Below are positions 1-7,604 of a stretch of DNA of 23,897 nt, piece after piece. The DNA comes from CAYQCE01 sp964415885 (GTDB lineage: Bacteria; Zixibacteria; MSB-5A5; JAABVY01; JAHJOQ01), in assembly GCA_964415885.1 (NCBI GenBank), contig CAYQCE010000055.1, forward strand, positions 1-23,897, written 5' to 3'. Below the pieces are notes generated by a model that saw only the letters and a list, made by a program, of their open reading frames with translations, was not told where the DNA came from and did not search any database. The stretch's first letter is position 1. Each line of letters starts with the position of its first letter. The position numbers and the translations under genes were made by a program.

Positions 1-7
1 GACAATC

Positions 8-36
8 TTGACAAGCAGGGTAAGAATTGCTATATT
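8..36 (+). promoter_or_regulatory. Sigma70-type promoter of the Rrf2-iscS-mnmA operon
   Basis: A perfect -35 hexamer TTGACA (8-13) is followed by a 17-bp spacer and a -10 hexamer TATATT (31-36, 5 of 6 consensus). The expected transcription start is about 43, only a couple of bases before the regulator's ATG at 45, so the mRNA would be leaderless or nearly so. The -35 lies within a small interrupted palindrome CTTG-A-CAAG (7-15), a plausible place for regulator binding. Autoregulation is inferred from habits of the Rrf2 family, not shown. Confidence 0.7.
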
Positions 37-44
37 GGCGCGCC

Positions 45-479
45 ATGAGTATATCAACTCTGTCAAGATACGGTTTGCGGGCCCTGCTGGAGATGGCGGA
101 AGCCGATGATATCTGCCCGATCTCATCCCGCGAAATATCGAGACGACAGAATATTCCGCCTACTTACCTCGAGCAGATTCTCAGCCGGCTGAAGCGAGCC
201 GGACTCGTCCGCTCGACACGTGGAGCGCAGGGAGGCTATGTTCTCGGCAGGCGGCCGGAGGAGATTACTGTTCTCGAGATTACGGAGACCCTGGACGGTC
301 CGCAGTACATCGCGGATTGCCATGACGGCAGATGCCTCAAGCAGTGCGATGACGGAACACCGTGTATCGCAGCGTTGTTTTGGACAGAGTTGGAGGATAC
401 GATGCACGACATCCTCGACACCACTTCTCTTCAGGATATAATCGATAGCTGGCGCGAGAAGACGCGTCAAGGAGGCTGA
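45..479 (+). CDS. Rrf2-family transcriptional regulator, IscR/CymR-like, with Fe-S type cysteines
   Basis: This 144-aa protein has the Rrf2 winged-helix start (STLSRYGLRALLEMA, residues 4-18) and the recognition-helix region PPTYLEQILSRLKRAGLV (38-55) followed by RGAQGGY. Four cysteines at 92, 97, 101 and 107 sit where IscR carries its cluster ligands (92, 98, 104), which suggests an Fe-S sensor. Its neighbours are a cysteine desulfurase (3 bp downstream) and mnmA, so it probably senses Fe-S or cysteine status and controls this operon. I chose ATG 45 over the in-frame TTG at 27 because 27 falls inside the promoter spacer and the family N-terminus begins at 45. No Shine-Dalgarno precedes 45, consistent with leaderless translation. 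Family is firm; the IscR versus CymR role is not. Confidence 0.9.
   Translation: MSISTLSRYGLRALLEMAEADDICPISSREISRRQNIPPTYLEQILSRLKRAGLVRSTRGAQGGYVLGRRPEEITVLEITETLDGPQYIADCHDGRCLKQCDDGTPCIAALFWTELEDTMHDILDTTSLQDIIDSWREKTRQGG
469..475 (+). promoter_or_regulatory. Ribosome binding site that decides the iscS start
   Basis: AAGGAGG ends six bases before TTG 482, inside the last codons of the regulator gene. This strong site supports the rare TTG start of the cysteine desulfurase and coupling of the two genes. Confidence 0.8.
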
Positions 480-481
480 AG

Positions 482-1645
482 TTGGAAGACATATATATAG
501 ATCACAACAGCACGACCCCCACGGACGAGCGAGTGATAGAGGCCATGCTGCCCTACTATCGCGAGTTCTGGGGCAACAGCTCGAGCCTGCATCACTTCGG
601 CAGAAATGCTCTCAAGGGACTCGAGGATTCCCGCGAGAAGATTGCCGGATACCTGAATTGCCGTCCCGATGAGATATACTTTACGTCTGGGGGTACCGAG
701 TCGGACAATCTTGCGATCAAGGCGACAGCGTATGCGAATCGCGAGAAGGGCAGGCACATCATCACGAGTCATATCGAGCATCAGGCTGTGCTCGAGAGTT
801 GCCAGTTTCTGGAGCAGGAGGGTTTCGAGGTCACATACCTTCCTGTTGACGAGTACGGTATGGTCAATCCGGATGATCTTAAGAAGGCAATGCGGGATGA
901 TACCACACTTGTCTCTGTGATGTACGTTAACAACGAGGTTGGAACGATACAGCCGGTCGACGAATTGGCGGAAATCTGCAGCGATAAGGGCGTGTACTTC
1001 CACACGGATGCGGTTCAGGCGGTGGGACGGATACCCGTCGATCTTCAGAAGCTGCGGGCTGATATGATGTCGACCTCCGCGCACAAGATATATGGGCCGA
1101 AGGGCGTCGGAGTCAATTTCATACGCTCCGGCACGCACATTCAGCCGTGGCAAACGGGTGGCCATCACGAGAGCGGTATACGGTCCGGCACGGTCAATGT
1201 GCCGGGAATTGTCGGCTACGCGAAGGCTCTCGAGATTGCAGTCGAAGAAATGGACGAGATACAGGAGCGTATCGGCACACTCGCCGAGGCGTTTCGAATG
1301 AAGATAGAGAGCGAGATTCCGGACGTGAAGTTCAGTGGTCATCCTGCCAGGCGCATAAAGTCCACTGTCAATTTCTGCTTCAAAGGCGCAGAAGGAGAAG
1401 CGTTGATCCTGAATCTCGATATGAAAGGTATCGGAGTATCATCGGGATCCGCCTGCACATCCGGCTCGACCGATCCGTCACACGTGCTGATAGCGATGGG
1501 CGTGCCGCCGGAAGTGGGGCAGAGTTCCGTCCGTTTCTCATTCGGTCGAAGCAACACGATGGAGCATGTCGACTACACCGTAATGGTCCTTAAGGAAGTG
1601 GTCGAGAGACTGCGCAGTATGTCGCCGTTCTACGCGAAATCGTAG
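482..1645 (+). CDS. iscS: Cysteine desulfurase, IscS/NifS family
   Basis: PLP enzyme that takes sulfur from cysteine as a persulfide, for Fe-S clusters and tRNA thiolation. At 387 aa it has the usual family length. Visible landmarks: the N-terminal IDHNSTTP (6-13), the SGGTESDN loop (69-76), the PLP lysine K202 in TSAHKIYGPKG, and the catalytic loop SSGSACTSG with C325. The short loop with SACTSG fits group I (IscS/NifS) enzymes rather than SufS. It starts at TTG 482 behind a strong AAGGAGG. It lies between the Rrf2 regulator and mnmA, the order Rrf2-desulfurase-mnmA seen in Bacillus (cymR-yrvO-mnmA), so direct sulfur handover to MnmA is likely. No scaffold gene iscU follows, so IscS as a symbol describes the family rather than a proven housekeeping role. 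Confidence 0.95.
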   Translation: MEDIYIDHNSTTPTDERVIEAMLPYYREFWGNSSSLHHFGRNALKGLEDSREKIAGYLNCRPDEIYFTSGGTESDNLAIKATAYANREKGRHIITSHIEHQAVLESCQFLEQEGFEVTYLPVDEYGMVNPDDLKKAMRDDTTLVSVMYVNNEVGTIQPVDELAEICSDKGVYFHTDAVQAVGRIPVDLQKLRADMMSTSAHKIYGPKGVGVNFIRSGTHIQPWQTGGHHESGIRSGTVNVPGIVGYAKALEIAVEEMDEIQERIGTLAEAFRMKIESEIPDVKFSGHPARRIKSTVNFCFKGAEGEALILNLDMKGIGVSSGSACTSGSTDPSHVLIAMGVPPEVGQSSVRFSFGRSNTMEHVDYTVMVLKEVVERLRSMSPFYAKS

Positions 1646-1678
1646 ATTCACACTTCAACGGGAGAGAGTTTCACAGGG

Positions 1679-2770
1679 ATGCTTAAGAAGAAGCGAGTCG
1701 CAGTAGCTATGTCCGGGGGAGTGGATTCCTCGCTTTCGGCCGTGCTACTCAAGCAGCAGGGTTTCGATGTTAAAGGTATTACGATGCGTCTTCGCAGTCC
1801 GGTCGTGGACTCGAGGGGCGGCTCTGAGCTGAGGTGCTTCACGACAAAGGCGGAGGAGAACGCCAGAGAGGTCTGCGATAAGAACAATATCCTGCACCAT
1901 GTAGTGGACCTTTCAGAGCCTTTCAGCAAGACTGTAATCGCTGATTTCATCAGCGAATACAAGGCCGGGAAAACGCCGAACCCATGCGCGATATGCAATC
2001 GGATGATCAAGTGGGGGGAGCTTTTCAAGGAGGCCCTCAATCTCGGCGCGGAGTATATGGCAACCGGGCATTATGCCCGGCTCGAATTCAATGCGAAATA
2101 CAATCTCTACGCGCTCCGCAAGGGGCTCGATCAGAAGCGCGATCAGTCATACTTTCTCTGGGGTCTCAGGCAGGACGCGCTCAAGAAGGCGATTTTCCCC
2201 GTCGGTCAGATGACGAAGAAGCGCACGCGAGAGCTCGCACGACAGCTTGGACTGTCCACGTCGGACGCTCCCGAATCCCGTGAGATATGCTTCATCCCTG
2301 ATGACGACTATCGACGCTTCATCCGGGATGTTGCCGGCGGCGATGAGCCGGGCGATTTCGTCGATGAGAAAGGGGAGATCGTCGGTCGGCATAAAGGTGT
2401 TGCGATGTATACGGTCGGTCAGCGCAAGGGTCTTGGAATCTCTCTCGGCTATCCGGCCTATGTTAAAGCTATCGATGTCGAGGGGAACACAATACACCTC
2501 GGCCCGGAAGAGGATGTCAAGGCGTCCTCGTTCGTCGTGCACAAGACGAACTGGATTTCGATTCCGAGACCGAGTCTGCCTCTTGAATGCGAAGTCAAGA
2601 TTCGCTACACTTCCAAACCGATCGAGGCCAAAGTGACTCCTGTCACCGATGATGTCGTCGAAGTCGAACTGGGCGAGGCCGTCAATGCAATAACGCCGGG
2701 TCAGTCCGCAGTTTTCTACAGCCAGGACTATGTCAATGGCGGAGGTGTAATCAAATCACTGAGATCGTAG
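1679..2770 (+). CDS. mnmA: tRNA-specific 2-thiouridylase MnmA
   Basis: Cytoplasmic enzyme that adenylates and thiolates U34 of the Lys, Glu and Gln tRNAs, using persulfide sulfur from a cysteine desulfurase. The 363-aa protein carries the ATP-binding P-loop SGGVDSS (12-18), the first catalytic cysteine C106 in NPCAICNRMIKWGE, ATGHYAR (128-134), DQSYFLW (155-161), the second catalytic cysteine C204 in SREICFIPDDD, and TVGQRKGLG (245-253). Length and motif order match full-length MnmA. A GGAGAGAG sequence (1661-1668) lies 10 nt before ATG 1679. The gap to iscS is 33 nt, so they are very likely co-transcribed. Separate tus relay genes are not in this window, which again favours direct transfer from the neighbouring desulfurase. 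Confidence 0.96.
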   Translation: MLKKKRVAVAMSGGVDSSLSAVLLKQQGFDVKGITMRLRSPVVDSRGGSELRCFTTKAEENAREVCDKNNILHHVVDLSEPFSKTVIADFISEYKAGKTPNPCAICNRMIKWGELFKEALNLGAEYMATGHYARLEFNAKYNLYALRKGLDQKRDQSYFLWGLRQDALKKAIFPVGQMTKKRTRELARQLGLSTSDAPESREICFIPDDDYRRFIRDVAGGDEPGDFVDEKGEIVGRHKGVAMYTVGQRKGLGISLGYPAYVKAIDVEGNTIHLGPEEDVKASSFVVHKTNWISIPRPSLPLECEVKIRYTSKPIEAKVTPVTDDVVEVELGEAVNAITPGQSAVFYSQDYVNGGGVIKSLRS

Positions 2771-2791
2771 AGTTACATTTCGCTGTTTTAG

Positions 2792-2821
2792 TTGACACAT
2801 GTCCGGGAACCTGAGTTAACT
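2792..2821 (+). promoter_or_regulatory. Possible promoter before the metal-dependent hydrolase
   Basis: The 115-bp gap between mnmA and the next gene holds a perfect TTGACA (2792-2797) with a weak -10 candidate TTAACT (2816-2821) 18 bp later. A small inverted repeat GAGTTA/TAACTC (2813-2818 and 2829-2834) overlaps it. Only the -35 is convincing. Confidence 0.35.
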
Positions 2822-2885
2822 TCACTCGTAACTCTTTACATAAGAAGAGCTACAGCGCTTTGATTGCAGTCATGGAGGATATGCA

Positions 2886-3560
2886 ATGGCTAAGATAGAC
2901 TATTTGGGACATTCCTGTTTTGCTATCGAGACAAACGGTACGAATCTGATAATCGATCCTTTTCTCTCCGGCAATCCGCTGGCAAAGGTGAAGCCGTCGG
3001 ATGTCAAGGCGGACTATATCCTTGTTACGCACGGTCACGGCGATCATTTCGGCGATACGATCGAGATTGCGAAGAACAACGACGCCACGGTTATCGGACC
3101 GAATGAGATTGGTGTCTTCTGCAGCAGGAAGGATGTTAAGGCACACAACATGCATATCGGCGGCGGCCATGACTTCGATTTTGGACGCGTTAAGCTGACA
3201 ATAGCCCATCACGGATTCTCCGCGGGAGAGGGCGGTCTCGACATCGGAGGGAATCCGTGCGGCTTTGTACTGACTCTCGGGGGCAGGAAGATATACCACG
3301 CCGGCGACACCGGGTTGTTCATGGATATGAAGCTGATCGGCGAGGAAGGGCTTGATCTTGCGATGCTGCCGATCGGAGATAATTTCACAATGGGCATCGA
3401 TGATGCGGTACGTGCGGTCGAGTTTTTGAACCCAAAGCGCGTAGTACCGATGCACTATGACACGTTCGATCTTATCAAAGCCAGCCCGGAGGAGTTTAAG
3501 TCGAAGCTCAAGGGCGCGGATTGTGTGATTATGAACGTCGGAGATTCGATTGAAGTTTAG
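2886..3560 (+). CDS. Metal-dependent hydrolase, UPF0173 / metallo-beta-lactamase fold
   Basis: A 224-aa cytoplasmic protein of the UPF0173 family (YtkL-like), full length. It opens with IDYLGHSCF (4-12) typical of the family. The metal-binding core is THGHGDH (48-54: H49, H51, D53, H54), then HH (108-109) in IAHHGFSAGE, HAGDTGLF (138-145, D141) and PMHYDTF (188-194, H190). All expected ligands of a dinuclear metal site are present, so it should be active. The physiological substrate of the family is poorly defined. It has a good GGAGG (2874-2878) seven bases before ATG. It is followed 50 nt later by the AsmA gene; no functional link is evident from the sequence. Confidence 0.92.
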   Translation: MAKIDYLGHSCFAIETNGTNLIIDPFLSGNPLAKVKPSDVKADYILVTHGHGDHFGDTIEIAKNNDATVIGPNEIGVFCSRKDVKAHNMHIGGGHDFDFGRVKLTIAHHGFSAGEGGLDIGGNPCGFVLTLGGRKIYHAGDTGLFMDMKLIGEEGLDLAMLPIGDNFTMGIDDAVRAVEFLNPKRVVPMHYDTFDLIKASPEEFKSKLKGADCVIMNVGDSIEV

Positions 3561-3610
3561 TGCTGATCCGGCATTTCGAGGGCATGTGTAATAAAGAGTG
3601 AGGTTAGATA

Positions 3611-6025
3611 ATGGCGATGAACAAGGGTTTGAAGGTGCTGCTGTGGGGGCTTGCAGTTCTGGTAGTGCTGATTCTCGTAGGCTATGCCGCGATTACCGTG
3701 CTGCTGCCGGAAGAGAAGATCGTCGAGATGATAATTCCCAGGCTCGAGGAGGCTCTGAACAGGGAGGTTACGGTCGGTGATGTTTCCGTGTCTATCTGGG
3801 GCGGGCTCGGGATGCGCATGTCCGACCTGCGCGTGATCAATCCGGAGCGATTTGCCGCGGACGATCTCGCTCACCTGAGCAGTCTGGATGTCAAGGTCAA
3901 GTTCTGGCCGCTTTTCAAGAAACGTGTAGAGATTTCGCGGCTTCTTCTCAATGGTCTGACCATAAATCTCGAAAAGACGCCGTCGGGCGAATCGAGTCTG
4001 CCAGATTTCGGCGGTGGCGATGAAGATGCAGTTGCGAGAATTGAGCCCGAGCAGGCTGCTGCGGCGCTGCCTTTCTCGTTCGATGATCTGCGCGTTGACA
4101 ATTCCGCAATAATTTATGCGGACGACTCGTCTGGATTCGTGACCTCACTCGATGGCATAAAACTGCAGACACGCCTGGTTCCGGTGGACCGAAACACACT
4201 TCTTCGTTCGGAAGGTGAGTTGCACATCGACAAGGTTGCCTATACCGGTCAGAAGGCAGATTACACAATTCCGTCAATGGATTTCTCGATGAGACACGAG
4301 TTGTTGCTCGACACCGAGGCGGACAGTCTGAACATCTCGGATCTCGAATTCTCGCTCGGCAGACTGGAGGGTAACCTGACCGGATCGGCGTATGAACTGA
4401 CCGCCGAGACGAGCCTGGATCTGCAGTTCCGTTCGGATGATCTGAGCATGCGGGATGTGCTGGAATCGATCCCGCCGGAGCTTTTCCCGCAAATCGCCGA
4501 CCTGAAGGGATCGGGCGAGATTCGCGCCGTGGCCGATTATAAGGGGCCGGCGCGGCTAACGAGAACTGCGGATGTAGAAGGCAAGCTCACCATGGACAAT
4601 ATCGAGCTCGTGCACGAGGACTACTCCGGAAAGCTCAAGATGAAACTCGCCGAGCTCAACTTCTCACAGACGGATTTGACTTTTTTCACAAAAGATGCAG
4701 AGCTTGTTGGTGAGCCATTCACTCTGAAGATCATTGTCGACAACATACCGGATCCGAATATCTCCGCAGAGATCGATATGAATCTCGATCTCAAAGCAGC
4801 CGAGCAGTTCATGGGGGAGGGCGATGAAGTGTCCGGCAGGCTTATAGTTGATGCATCCGCCTATGGCAAGCTCAAGGAGCCGCAGACTGTATCGATGCTC
4901 GGCAAAATGGAACTCGAGGATTTCAAGTATCATTCAGGCTCGATGACGGTGCCGATTGACGATCTCTCGACAGTGGTGGAGTTTTTGGGCAAGGACCTCA
5001 AAATCGAGAACTTCGTGGCAAAGGCTGGAGAATCTGACATTCGTATCTCTGGCCGGGTTACGGGCTTTGCGCCGTATATGCTCGCTTCCGAGAAACCGGA
5101 GAAGAAGCCGCAGTTCACGGGCTCACTCGCCTCGCGCTACATCAATATAGATGAACTGATGGGTAGTGAGGAGGCTGCCGAGGAAGAAGGCGAACCGGCA
5201 GACACGGCGGTGTTGCTACTGCCGGATATAGACGCAAGGGGGACATTCGAGTTTGAACGCGGAATATACTCTCTGGTTGCCTTCGAGGATGCAAGCGGAG
5301 AATTCGATCTGACAGATTACGTTCTGCACATCGAGAATGTATCTGCCAGCGTTTACGACGGTGATGTTACCGGATCGGCGGTTGTTGATATCGAGAACGT
5401 GTATGACCCTGAATTCCAGATCGACTTCAAATCAAAGAACATCAAGGTGAATCGGTTCCTCTCCCGGTTCACGTCATTCGAGGACAGACTTTATGGCGAT
5501 ATCGATCTCTACGGCAGCTTTGCAGGCCGCGGGAGCGAGCCGGAACAGATCGGTGAGTCTCTCTCGGCGAATGGATCATACCGTCTCGACGAGGGCAGAC
5601 TGGTCAACTTCGAGCTAATCAAGAAGCTGGCCGAGCCCGTAGGATTCAAAACATTCGATGAGGAGAAGATACGCGATTTCGTCGGCACCTACCGCGTGGA
5701 CAGCAGCCGTGTCTATATGGACGACCTGACGTTTACTACATCGCATGGCGACTGGCGCGTGGCGGGATCGGTCGGATTCAACGGATCTCTCGACTACGAC
5801 GTATCGATTGAGCTGTCTGACAAAGCGAAGAAGGACCTCGGTGCGCTGGGCGAGCTGGGGAGTATTCTCCAGGGAGGCAGCAAAAGCCTGACTCTGAATT
5901 TTCACCTCGGCGGAACATACAGCACACCATCGGTGTCTCTCAATACTGCACCAATCGAAGAATCCGTCGATAAGAGATTAGAAGACGAAGGCAAGAAGCT
6001 AATCGACAAATTATTCAACAAGTAG
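3611..6025 (+). CDS. AsmA-family envelope protein
   Basis: An 804-aa protein with one N-terminal membrane helix (about residues 8-32) and no other clear membrane segment, so the bulk should lie in the periplasm. The region after the helix (EKIVEMIIPRLEEALNREV, about 35-53, then many short beta strands with NGLTINLEK) is the AsmA N-terminal pattern. The last 200 residues (DIDLYGSFAGRG, LDEGRLVNFELIKKLAEPVG) match the AsmA C-terminal domain. AsmA-like proteins are repeating beta-groove proteins thought to carry phospholipid between membranes or support outer membrane assembly. The middle, about 130-510, consists of repeated beta-rich segments with acidic linkers, one of them (about 515-535) very acidic. 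A GTGAGG sequence precedes the ATG; ATG 3617 is an alternative start. The precise subgroup is unassigned. Confidence 0.85.
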   Translation: MAMNKGLKVLLWGLAVLVVLILVGYAAITVLLPEEKIVEMIIPRLEEALNREVTVGDVSVSIWGGLGMRMSDLRVINPERFAADDLAHLSSLDVKVKFWPLFKKRVEISRLLLNGLTINLEKTPSGESSLPDFGGGDEDAVARIEPEQAAAALPFSFDDLRVDNSAIIYADDSSGFVTSLDGIKLQTRLVPVDRNTLLRSEGELHIDKVAYTGQKADYTIPSMDFSMRHELLLDTEADSLNISDLEFSLGRLEGNLTGSAYELTAETSLDLQFRSDDLSMRDVLESIPPELFPQIADLKGSGEIRAVADYKGPARLTRTADVEGKLTMDNIELVHEDYSGKLKMKLAELNFSQTDLTFFTKDAELVGEPFTLKIIVDNIPDPNISAEIDMNLDLKAAEQFMGEGDEVSGRLIVDASAYGKLKEPQTVSMLGKMELEDFKYHSGSMTVPIDDLSTVVEFLGKDLKIENFVAKAGESDIRISGRVTGFAPYMLASEKPEKKPQFTGSLASRYINIDELMGSEEAAEEEGEPADTAVLLLPDIDARGTFEFERGIYSLVAFEDASGEFDLTDYVLHIENVSASVYDGDVTGSAVVDIENVYDPEFQIDFKSKNIKVNRFLSRFTSFEDRLYGDIDLYGSFAGRGSEPEQIGESLSANGSYRLDEGRLVNFELIKKLAEPVGFKTFDEEKIRDFVGTYRVDSSRVYMDDLTFTTSHGDWRVAGSVGFNGSLDYDVSIELSDKAKKDLGALGELGSILQGGSKSLTLNFHLGGTYSTPSVSLNTAPIEESVDKRLEDEGKKLIDKLFNK

Positions 6026-6050
6026 CCGAACTGATCGGCAGAATCGAGAC

Positions 6051-6614
6051 ATGTTCAAGACATTCGCAGAAGACATGAAGGCGTGCTACCGGAATGACCC
6101 GGCGGCTCGAAACATCGAGATCTTCTTCTACGCCGGCCTGCAGGCGATCACAATGCACAGATTTACTCACTTTGTTTGGAGAATCGGCATCCCTCTGATA
6201 CCGCGAATCATCTCGCAGTTTAACCGGTTCATAACGGGCGTCGAGATTCATCCCGGCGCCAGGATCGGCAGGGGCTTTTTCATCGATCATGGCATGGGTA
6301 TCGTGATTGGTGAGACCGCTGAAATCGGAGACAACTGTGTGTTGTTTCATAATGTCACTCTCGGTGGCACCGGGAAACACAAGAAGAAGCGCCACCCGAC
6401 CATCGGGAACGATGTTTTTATCGGTACGGGGGCCACTATACTTGGCCCGGTTACTGTCGGGAACAATGTCAAAATCGGCGCAAATACCTTTATTGTCATG
6501 CACGACGTACCGGATAATTGCACGGTAGTCGGATCTCCGGGTCATATTGTAATTCTCAACGATGAGCGCGTTTCGAAGCGTCTTGAGCCTACCGACGACT
6601 CGATGTATTGTTAG
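6051..6614 (+). CDS. cysE: Serine O-acetyltransferase (short Bacillus-type CysE/EpsC)
   Basis: Acetylates L-serine with acetyl-CoA, the first committed step to cysteine. The 187-aa protein has a short N-terminal helical part (1-60) and a left-handed beta-helix of hexapeptide repeats (about 63-165). Active-site features: E65 in VEIHPGARIGRG, H80 in FIDHGMGIVIGETA, LGGTGK (104-109) and H115 in KRHPTIG. It ends soon after the helix (VGSPGHIVILNDERV), like the compact EpsC/SrpH type and unlike the longer E. coli enzyme. There is only a weak ribosome site; it begins 25 nt after the AsmA gene. Along with the cysteine desulfurase and MnmA upstream it makes this neighbourhood rich in sulfur metabolism. 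Confidence 0.93.
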   Translation: MFKTFAEDMKACYRNDPAARNIEIFFYAGLQAITMHRFTHFVWRIGIPLIPRIISQFNRFITGVEIHPGARIGRGFFIDHGMGIVIGETAEIGDNCVLFHNVTLGGTGKHKKKRHPTIGNDVFIGTGATILGPVTVGNNVKIGANTFIVMHDVPDNCTVVGSPGHIVILNDERVSKRLEPTDDSMYC

Positions 6615-6656
6615 CTGTATCGTTAGCTTGCTCTTTACACACCAAACCGTATATTG

Positions 6657-7604
6657 ATGCTCATGTTGAAACTGACTCGTGTTTTCACGACATTGCTTCT
6701 GGTTTCTATTGTCTATGTCTCGCTGCTTGCGGCTCCACCCAGGAACAAGCTGATTGGGCAGCGCTACTTCGACATTGTCGCGCCGAGCTTCGATCTGGCC
6801 AAACAGACCGAGACTGTACTGCTCGACGCACGTGAAGACGCTATTGTGATGCTGGGCGATGAAGTTACCGAGAGGATATCGGTTCATATTGTTGAATCCC
6901 GCGATGAGTTCGTGAGAATGACACGCGGTGCTCTTCCCGACTGGGGGATAGGTTGCGCAATCCCGTCGGAGAATACAATCGTGATCATATCGCCCGAGGC
7001 GATGGAATATGACAAGCCGTTCTACGAGATCGTGCGCCATGAGTGGGCGCACATCGCGCTGCGTCACAGAGTCGGGCGCGGGTATCTGCCGAGATTTCTC
7101 GATGAGGGGTTTGCCATGCATTTCGCCAACCAGTGGAACACCTCGTACTCTCTGACTCTCGCGAGATCAGGCTTGACCGGGTCGTGGTTCAACCTGCGGC
7201 AGATCGACAAGGTCAACTTCTTCAACACATCTCAGGCGCAGATCGCGTACGCTCAGTCGTTTCAGGCAGTGCAGTACTTTCTGGAGATGTACGGGATGGA
7301 GGCTCTCCAGATACTGCTGGACGAGCTCAGGGATGGGGCGAATCTCGACCAGGCGCTGCACGCATCGATAGGCGCGGGAATACAAACATTTGAAATCGAA
7401 TACAATGAGTATCTCAGGAACCACTATAGCTGGTATATTATCTTTACAGACATGTCTATTATCTGGATTGGTCTGGCGTTCTTAATAGTGCTCGCGTTTC
7501 TCCTGAAGAAGAAGAAGGGGAAAGACACTATCAAGCGCTGGGAAGAAGAAGAGAAATATCAAAGCACAGATTTCGACTATGAAGAAGGCGATCCGTGGGA
7601 TTGA
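6657..7604 (+). CDS. Membrane-anchored HEXXH zinc metalloprotease (peptidase MA-like)
   Basis: A 315-aa protein with an N-terminal hydrophobic signal (about residues 10-25) and a second membrane helix near the C-terminus (about 267-283), followed by KKKKGK and an acidic tail of about 30 residues. The middle domain has RHEWAHIALRH (zinc motif HEWAH near 128-132) and, 16 residues after it, LDEGFAMHFA (E near 150), the HEXXH-plus-glutamate layout of gluzincins. This fits the peptidase MA-like superfamily. Topology: probably an extracytoplasmic protease domain tethered by the C-terminal helix. Start choice is open between ATG 6657 and ATG 6663; there is no Shine-Dalgarno and a TATATT (6650-6655) lies just ahead, so a leaderless start at 6663 is possible. 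Its 3' end overlaps the acyltransferase gene by 26 bp. Substrate unknown. Confidence 0.8.
   Translation: MLMLKLTRVFTTLLLVSIVYVSLLAAPPRNKLIGQRYFDIVAPSFDLAKQTETVLLDAREDAIVMLGDEVTERISVHIVESRDEFVRMTRGALPDWGIGCAIPSENTIVIISPEAMEYDKPFYEIVRHEWAHIALRHRVGRGYLPRFLDEGFAMHFANQWNTSYSLTLARSGLTGSWFNLRQIDKVNFFNTSQAQIAYAQSFQAVQYFLEMYGMEALQILLDELRDGANLDQALHASIGAGIQTFEIEYNEYLRNHYSWYIIFTDMSIIWIGLAFLIVLAFLLKKKKGKDTIKRWEEEEKYQSTDFDYEEGDPWD

Noticed and set aside
467..1342. Minus-strand open frame of about 290 codons opposite the cysteine desulfurase
   Set aside because: Fully within iscS in antisense; no motifs, no start signals.
6015..7121. Long minus-strand open frame (about 368 codons) opposite cysE and the metalloprotease gene
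   Set aside because: It mirrors two genes with clear motifs, has no recognisable domain and no ribosome site; strong codon bias often opens antisense frames.
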